Positions 61,401-64,000 of a DNA stretch of 64,000 nucleotides are shown piece by piece (the first letter of the stretch is position 1; the number at the start of each line of letters is the position of its first letter). This stretch comes from Nectonema munidae (lineage: Eukaryota; Nematomorpha; Nectonematoida; Nectonematidae). The notes under the pieces were generated by a model, which saw only the letters and a list, made by a program, of their open reading frames with translations, had not been told where the DNA came from and ran no database searches. The stretch spans positions 62,001 through 126,000 of the forward strand of contig JAUIRK010000971.1 of the NCBI GenBank assembly GCA_030549495.1, written 5' to 3'. Made by a program: the position numbers and the translations under genes.

Positions 61401-64000
61401 CGATATGACACAAGTTTATAAAAATGCCAATTATAAATTGTTAAAATATTGCTCAGGCGCTTTTCTAATTCACTAAATAACTAGTGATATATGACAGAAA
61501 AATCGGAATAACCAGTGAAACACAATAGTATTCGCTTTTTTTCAATTTGACCTTATGTTGTATAAACATTTTTACCATTTAACGGTTTGCCATTCGAAAT
61601 TTTCGCCCAGATTAGGCTGAAAGCATGAATTAATCCTAAATTATTCTGTCTAACAAATGTTCCTTATTTCTTTTTTTTTCTATAATATTTTGCTCATCTT
61701 TTTCACATTGTAATTTCTTTTTCATTTATGTATTTAAAAATATAACTACCACGCGATGCATAGGACTAATATGTCACTTATTTATATCTAAATCTATAAG
61801 CTCGGTAATTGAATTTATTAGCATACCTATTATGTTTATGCTTTCAGTATGTTCTTCTCTAAAATCTCTTCTGATAAAATTTCTCTTTCCAAACCTTCTT
61901 GTGTGTTTTGGAAGAAATGTTTGAAAACTAATATCTTTAATGTACGGATAAACTTCTTCTTCTAGAATGGATAATTTTGGTCCTTCAAAAAAAAAAGGCT
62001 CACTTCCTTCAATCGTAATAACTTCGTCAGAAGCATCCACCCTTTCACAAGTTGTATTTTGAAGATCACCTTGCTTTAAATAATAATAATCGACTCCATG
62101 AGGTGATTCTTTTTCTATATCCAAAGTTTGTGACGTTTCAGGGACCGTTGTAGAATCATGTAAAAGTTTTTTTGAATTTAAAAAAGCCATTTTCTCATTT
62201 TCTAAAGCTTTCAAACTTTTAGGAAATTCTATTGTACTTTCTTCATCCATATCTTCTAACTGAGCTGTATTTTTCAGAGGAACAACGTCATCAGTATTTT
62301 CTAAGAAGTAAATTATATTATTATATCTTTTTATAGTATTTAAAATACACAAAGTCGTTGTATAGTGCGGTTTTGATTAGTGTGGGTTTTGCTAAACAAA
62401 GTTTTATTTTTTTATTTTATTTTTAAATATATTTTACTTTATTTGTTTATGATGTAAAATTAACCCATTTACGACCAAGCAAAGCAGACGATATCTAAAA
62501 AAACGCAGACGATTTATATTCAAAGTCATTGAAAAAAGCAGACGAAGATAAAATTACTTATGTTCCCAAATAGGAACATTGGTCGTAAATGGGTTAAACT
62601 TTTTACATCTCATTTTTACATTTTTGCGCTAACCAGTCTCATTGAAACGCAATATTAATAATAGACATTGAACAATGCGGTTTTGCATAGTGCGAATGTT
62701 GATCGGAAACAATTTACCGCGTTATGCAAGGACTTGCTGTATATTATAAATGAAAAAGATAAGTGATTTGAATTTTTTTTAAATTACCCAAAACTTCAAA
62801 ACATATTCAAAATTTTAATATAGATTCAAACAAACAAAGTTACGAAAAATATTTCTGTTTGTATTCTAAAGTTTTTTTTAATTGTTGGTATCGCATCCAC
62901 AGAGAAGAATAATCTTCCATAGCTGGACAGATGGTAATAATAGTCACGATTGAGAATCGAACCCAAACCATTTGGTTCACTACCCTAGGCTCCAAACCAC
63001 TAGAGTACTAGACCATCTGCTGATATATTGTTTTTTTAATCGCTATGTGAATTGGATTTTTGGAAAGAAAGTCTTTAAAAAAAACTTTCGCAAATTATAT
63101 TGTTTAAAAACAAATTTCCTGAGAATTTTTGCCATAAACCGGTTATCAACCACAGTCGACATATGTCGACTTTACAAAAATAAAATCGTCTGCTTTTATG
63201 AATGCTTTTTAATACAAATGTTCTGCTTTACATTAGATATCGTCTGATTATTCTACCCGTTAATGCGTTAAACATTTCTAAAATTTTAGATATTTAGCCT
63301 AAAAAATTTAGTTTTTTACTTGTTGAACACTTAGTATTGAAATTACAGTGATTTTTATATAATAAATGAAAGATTTTAAATGTTATAGAAAATTTCATAA
63401 AAAAACTTGAAACTCTGAAAATTAAGTTCACGAAATTTAATTTCTCGAAATTATTGTATTCACGAATTTCGTGTAAATTCCTCGGGAAAATTTATTACTC
63501 TACAGCTAGAAAATATCAAGTAACTTATACGAGGAAATATATATATATATTAAAGTGTTGTTCTTGTTTGGAATAAGTAATACTATTTCTATTTGTTTAT
63601 GATCCTATTTCACATATGTGTATATCAATGACTAGCTAGCAGTCTACGATAAAACGCTTTTTTTATAATCTTTGAATTTAATCCGCTCTTGTAATTGCTA
63701 GGTGGAATCTGACCTAAATTATGAAAAAATATCAAGTAAGTGGTGAAAAGAAACATAAAGTCTAAAAAGTAAATAAATAAAATATGAACTGATATTTTGA
63801 ATGAAATTTAAAAAGTAAAAAAAAATATAAAGGAAAAAAATACCTTGTATAAGATCAATTTTGGATGAGTAGACATTCGTTTTTAAGGTTATTTTTCCAA
63901 ATAAATTTTCTAAAACGCACTCATACTTGCCAGAGTAGTCCCGTTCTTTGTCTACGAACTCCAAAATAGCCCTTAAGTTTTTAGCCTGCGTAATATAAAA
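47855..64000 (-). CDS. Immunoglobulin-domain gene with amplified low-complexity exons, partial
   Basis: Minus-strand exons, 5' to 3', all joining in phase 1: the end of an Ig domain (at least 63998-63844, donor gtattt), 62300-61827, 58950-58702, 58637-58488, 50319-50158, then seven 255-bp repeats from 50104 to 48009, and a possible last exon 47964-47855. The Ig exon has DYSGKYECVLENLFGKI, the canonical DxGxYxCxxxNxxG strand F region. Later exons are acidic, rich in S/E/D/K, and without recognisable domains. Uniform phase 1-1 exons following Ig domains recall the spring regions of titin-like muscle proteins, but that identity is inference. An Ig cell-surface or other protein is possible. The 8.2-kb intron 58487-50320 holds the hAT and Tigger elements. 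Confidence 0.55.
48009..50104 (-). repeat. Seven tandem near-identical 255-bp coding exons with 51-52-bp introns
   Basis: Exons 50104-49850, 49797-49543, 49491-49237, 49184-48930, 48877-48623, 48570-48316 and 48263-48009, minus strand. The repeat period is 307 bp (306 once). Each exon has 85 codons in symmetric phase 1-1, acceptor ctttttttag before TGACAGC and donor gtaaaaatg after CTACTG. The protein unit contains TANVLDELESVAVSEPGKK, SCDFINDTIDNVKRDSS, an acidic serine run (SSESESS) suggestive of CK2 sites, and GRMSFSIEPREEMKYDV. Introns are as similar as exons. Few substitutions separate the copies: QS then RS, KR then KT in the unit, with the 3'-most copy (NFLDE, EPNKEIKYD) most divergent. 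The introns lack in-frame continuity, so splicing is required. Confidence 0.85.
50158..50319 (-). CDS. Ig-gene exon: diverged relative of the amplified exon
   Basis: Acceptor tttaattag, donor gtaata, phase 1-1, 54 codons. GLESVDVPESSKRKIQ and FNDNIENLKRDSS align with ELESVAVSEPGKKTIR and INDTIDNVKRDSS of the repeats. It lacks the last 30 residues or so of the repeat unit, and appears to be the older member from which, or alongside which, the array grew. Confidence 0.65.
50440..51020. mobile_element. Possible decayed hAT-like MITE (GGTTC termini)
   Basis: TAGGGTTTGCTCCCGGTTCT at about 50446 resembles hAT ends, and GGAACCG phrases recur at 50499-50512 and 50990-51003 in positions suited to subterminal repeats. 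No convincing target duplication was found. Confidence 0.3.
50607..50689. repeat. 83-bp insertion copied from 47.3 kb, flanked by 12-bp direct repeats
   Basis: ATATCTAGATTA occurs at 50595-50606 and 50690-50701, with the inserted sequence matching 47345-47425 between them. It looks like a small templated insertion with a target-site duplication. Confidence 0.75.
51075..51700 (+). pseudogene. MULE transposase relic
   Basis: Plus-strand segments YWMCDGAFKVAPKYWYQL near 51210, LFTILPDEPQQTYDKLF near 51303, IYGCSIYHLAQSYWSKI near 51460 and RYNTDDSFALKIKR near 51530 match the MULE (Mutator-like) core: FMDGTFKVxPxxFxQL, FALLPxKxxxTYxxLF, GCxFHFxQxxWRKI. At least one frame change occurs and no terminal repeats were found. 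It lies in the large intron of the Ig gene. Confidence 0.75.
52381..52446. repeat. (ATGT)n microsatellite, first block
   Basis: About 15 TATG units with one imperfection (GTAATTGTATG) directly border the left end of the hAT element. Confidence 0.9.
52447..55622 (+). mobile_element. hAT transposon, nearly whole
   Basis: TAGAGATGTATCGGAT at the left and ATCCGATACATCTCTA at the right are perfect 16-bp terminal inverted repeats. The left end adds tandem ATCCGC subterminal repeats that the right end lacks, so the right end is probably shortened. Both flanks are ATGT microsatellite, which hides the expected 8-bp duplication. The element is 3.2 kb and encodes a BED-finger transposase from about 53780. 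It lies in the Ig-gene intron. Confidence 0.85.
53780..55621 (+). CDS. hAT (BED zinc-finger) transposase, broken
   Basis: The coding stretch starts with a BED-finger region (GTTSLRNHLKSKH), then the hAT catalytic core: SFTTDIWSGSVAGVSLLSIT at about 54260, HCVLRDGGSNIKKALNLC near 54460, DCAIHKIQQVVKYGL near 54530, TRWNSTFYMLKRLLEVKDSL near 54725, and the C-terminal dimerisation block YPFLSKIAFQYLVCPPST and SEQLFSTAGNIYTNKRKRL near 55480-55590. The frame holds from 53877 to 55620 except for one in-frame TAA at 54975, and a frame change disrupts the BED finger near 53828. The last 20 or so residues of a normal hAT protein are missing because the frame runs into the terminal repeat. Confidence 0.85.
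55623..55709. repeat. (ATGT)n microsatellite, second block
   Basis: About 22 uninterrupted GTAT units lie between the right end of the hAT and the left TA of the Tigger element. Confidence 0.95.
55710..57641 (-). mobile_element. Tigger/pogo transposon, apparently whole
   Basis: A 1932-bp element flanked by TA (55708-55709 and 57642-57643) inside ATGT repeats. The ends CAGTAAAATCTCGCTATTAT and, inverted, CAGTAGAATCTCGCTACTAT form the terminal repeats. Each end contains further GTGGCATAGTAGCGAG units in both orientations, so each end can form a hairpin. It contains one uninterrupted transposase gene. Its base composition is visibly richer in G+C than the surrounding DNA. Confidence 0.9.
55813..57402 (-). 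CDS. Tigger/pogo transposase, intact 529-residue frame
   Basis: The enzyme excises and reinserts the element at TA. The start ATG at 57402 begins MSDIKRKRTDFTLKQKKEII, a CENP-B-type N-terminal helix-turn-helix (residues about 5-60). A second CENP-B/Tc5 DNA-binding domain spans about 75-140 (LMWLKQARGHNLPVSG, GWLDNFKKRHGI). The DDE_1 catalytic domain is about 170-345 with the triad D178 (FNLDETGLFW), D282 (LCLDNFCGHP) and D313 (QPMDQGVIESLK), i.e. DD30D. An acidic tail follows, ending with the family's RQTTIFESF phrase near residue 508. No stop or frame change interrupts it and every catalytic residue is present, so it may be active. It is the youngest-looking element in the window. Confidence 0.93.
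   Translation of the reverse strand: MSDIKRKRTDFTLKQKKEIIDAEKNEHNQSKLAREISKKWGIEVKRTTVKSILSKKDAIEAAIKTGFSSKRVKLTQAHDPNLDEGVLMWLKQARGHNLPVSGSLVEEKAMKLAEIMHIPGFMASDGWLDNFKKRHGITFKTIQGEAGAVNLQSLFEWQQQVLRPLLAQFSAEDVFNLDETGLFWQLLPNKTMAFRGERCTGGKKSKQRITLLVGANMSGNEKLPLLVIGNSKKPRAFKNKKIPVTYKANSKAWMTAELFEETLREWNERLVKQGRKVLLCLDNFCGHPSDLQFDNIKLLFFPLNTTSISQPMDQGVIESLKRHYKKLLLSRRLEAIDEEREFKFTLLDALHVARYAWEQVNKSVIKNCFVKAKFVEEEIDQIEPKDEELLEIWNALPTEEKMHNNEEIELTDFLNADERLATSGSLLLEEIAEEVLKSKEQIESEDDKETIEEEVVQFQEAQRAWSTVRKFMQHCSVKLKVMQACDCLDQEMLEIRHMKMRQTTIFESFGIGHKYIKKIKLFFNKCDFI
57642..57664. repeat. (ATGT)n microsatellite, third block
   Basis: Five to six GTAT units lie between the right end of the Tigger element and the left end of the short hAT derivative. 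Confidence 0.9.
57665..57957. mobile_element. Short hAT derivative (MITE) related to the 52447 element
   Basis: Left end TAGTGATGTATTGGATATCC and right end (inverted) TAGAGATATCTGATGGGG resemble the termini of the 3.2-kb hAT, and ATCCGC subterminal phrases occur at both ends. The 293-bp interior is non-coding. ATGT repeats continue on the right (57958-57967). Confidence 0.75.
58488..58637 (-). CDS. Ig-gene exon: second charged segment
   Basis: Acceptor tttattaaag, donor gtaagc, phase 1-1. It encodes SNGKRDCIKGMEEGK and SLNEDIINKLLEDEKYL. Joining to the exon at 50319 gives INTTKVPNGLESVDV in frame. The 57967-58487 stretch downstream is plain intron. Confidence 0.5.
58702..58950 (-). CDS. Ig-gene exon: lysine-rich segment
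   Basis: Acceptor tttttag, strong donor gtatgt, phase 1-1. It encodes a K/E-rich stretch (KEDYKNKKRLEDKMKES, IKEIKVLKLKENKVPGY). The following intron would be only 64 bp. Confidence 0.55.
59815..59985 (-). repeat. tRNA-derived SINE, family C
   Basis: On the minus strand the head is GGTGGCATAGTGGTTAGCC (A-box) and GGATTCGATTCTTG (B-box). The tail includes GATGCCATCCGAATGACG and AAGGGTATCCAGTCAAG, reminiscent of the AAGGGCATCCAG tail shared by several invertebrate SINE/LINE pairs. It differs from families A and B. Confidence 0.65.
60127..60255 (+). repeat. tRNA-derived SINE, family A
   Basis: GATGGGCTAGTGGTGGGAGC (A-box region), GGGTTCGATTATCACG (B-box), then ATCATCTGTCTAGCTCTGG and GAGATACCGACAATTAA. 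Near 60628 the phrase ATCGTCTGCTTTTTTTTCAATG marks a remnant of the TTAACCC MITE family. The rest of 58951-61826 shows nothing else. Confidence 0.65.
61827..62300 (-). CDS. Ig-gene exon: 158-residue acidic segment
   Basis: Acceptor tttacttcttag, donor gtatgc, phase 1 at both ends. It encodes a disordered-looking sequence (DEESTIEFPKSLKAL, DASDEVITIEGSEPFFF, KHTRRFGKRNFIRRDF) without a recognised domain. A long open frame in very AT-rich DNA supports coding. The next 2.9 kb downstream (58951-61826) is intron with SINEs. Confidence 0.6.
62348..62739. mobile_element. pogo-like MITE carrying a nested TTAA MITE
   Basis: TA at 62346-62347 and 62740-62741. Ends CACAAAGTCGTTGTATAGTG and (inverted) CAGCAAGTCCTTGCATAACG form terminal repeats. 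The interior is interrupted by the palindromic element at 62464-62593. It lies in the Ig-gene intron, with its left end about 45 bases upstream of the acceptor of the exon at 62300. Confidence 0.55.
62464..62593. mobile_element. Palindromic TTAA-flanked MITE (copy 4), nested
   Basis: TTAA at 62460-62463 and 62594-62597. Ends CCCATTTACGACC and GGTCGTAAATGGG are perfect 13-bp inverted repeats. It is the same family as 14449-14579 in opposite orientation, with few differences by eye. Confidence 0.75.
62880..63022 (-). repeat. tRNA-derived SINE, family A
   Basis: On the minus strand: CAGATGGTCTAGTACTC and GGTTTGGAGCCTAGGG in the head, B-box GGGTTCGATTCTC, then TTACCATCTGTCCAGCTATG and the tail GGATGCGATACCAACAA. 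It is the fullest family A copy. Confidence 0.65.
63138..63267. mobile_element. Palindromic TTAA MITE (diverged copy 5)
   Basis: The interior ACAGTCGACATATGTCGAC, ATAAAATCGTCTGC and TAGATATCGTCTGATTATTC matches copy 2 at 5972-6100. TTAA survives on the right (63268-63271), while the left reads TAAA. Confidence 0.55.
63844..64000 (-). CDS. Ig-domain exon (partial at window edge)
   Basis: The open frame reads LRAILEFVDKERDYSG then KYECVLENLFGKITLKT and ends IDLIQ before the phase 1 donor gtattt. Tyr-x-Cys preceded by Asp-Tyr-Ser-Gly is the F-strand signature of I-set Ig domains. The partner cysteine lies outside the window. Confidence 0.65.

Noticed and set aside
1-64000. Retrovirus-like, LTR or Polinton remains
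   Set aside because: No reverse transcriptase, integrase, capsid-like or envelope-like translation and no long terminal direct repeats were seen.

Overview
The window is AT-rich nuclear DNA from an animal, most likely an ecdysozoan invertebrate such as an arthropod or crustacean; the species cannot be fixed from sequence alone. The evidence is animal gene families split by GT-AG introns (some only about 44 to 64 bp), a nuclear tRNA-Ser, tRNA-derived SINEs and a dense load of cut-and-paste DNA transposons. I saw no retrovirus-like, LTR or Polinton element, no CRISPR and no operon. Most short open reading frames are intron or transposon noise.

Three host protein genes are supported. (1) Bases 1-12366, plus strand: the C-terminal half of a concentrative nucleoside transporter (SLC28/CNT family), in six phase-compatible exons. 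It is a divergent paralog in which the family's substrate-binding motifs are changed. (2) Bases 17311-23555, minus strand: STUB1/CHIP, the TPR plus U-box co-chaperone ubiquitin ligase, in six exons; its first exon was not found. (3) About 47855-64000, minus strand: a gene entering the window with an immunoglobulin-domain exon and continuing through acidic, low-complexity exons that all join in phase 1. It includes seven almost identical 255-bp exons separated by 51-52-bp introns (48009-50104). This tandem exon amplification is the most striking feature of the window. An intron of about 8.2 kb of this gene holds most of the young transposons.

RNA genes: tRNA-Ser(CGA) at 25872-25953, preceded by a 271-bp direct duplication that carries a severed tRNA 5' end.

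Mobile elements by region: 13.0-14.4 kb, a transposon-associated ORF family of uncertain class (second fragment at 43.8 kb). 21-22, 32, 34.5, 40.5 and 42 kb, piggyBac relics. 28.6-30.5 kb, a hAT element with an 8-bp target duplication carrying a nested hAT MITE and a SINE. 35.85-47.32 kb, a TTAA-bounded segment whose two ends are inverted copies of one tandem-repeat-rich element, enclosing MULE-like, piggyBac and hAT relics and a pogo-like MITE. 51.1-51.7 kb, a MULE relic. 52.4-58.0 kb, an ATGT microsatellite interrupted by an almost whole hAT, an apparently whole Tigger/pogo transposon with a 529-residue open frame, and a short hAT derivative. Small TTAA-flanked palindromic MITEs, pogo-like MITEs and three tRNA-derived SINE families are scattered throughout.
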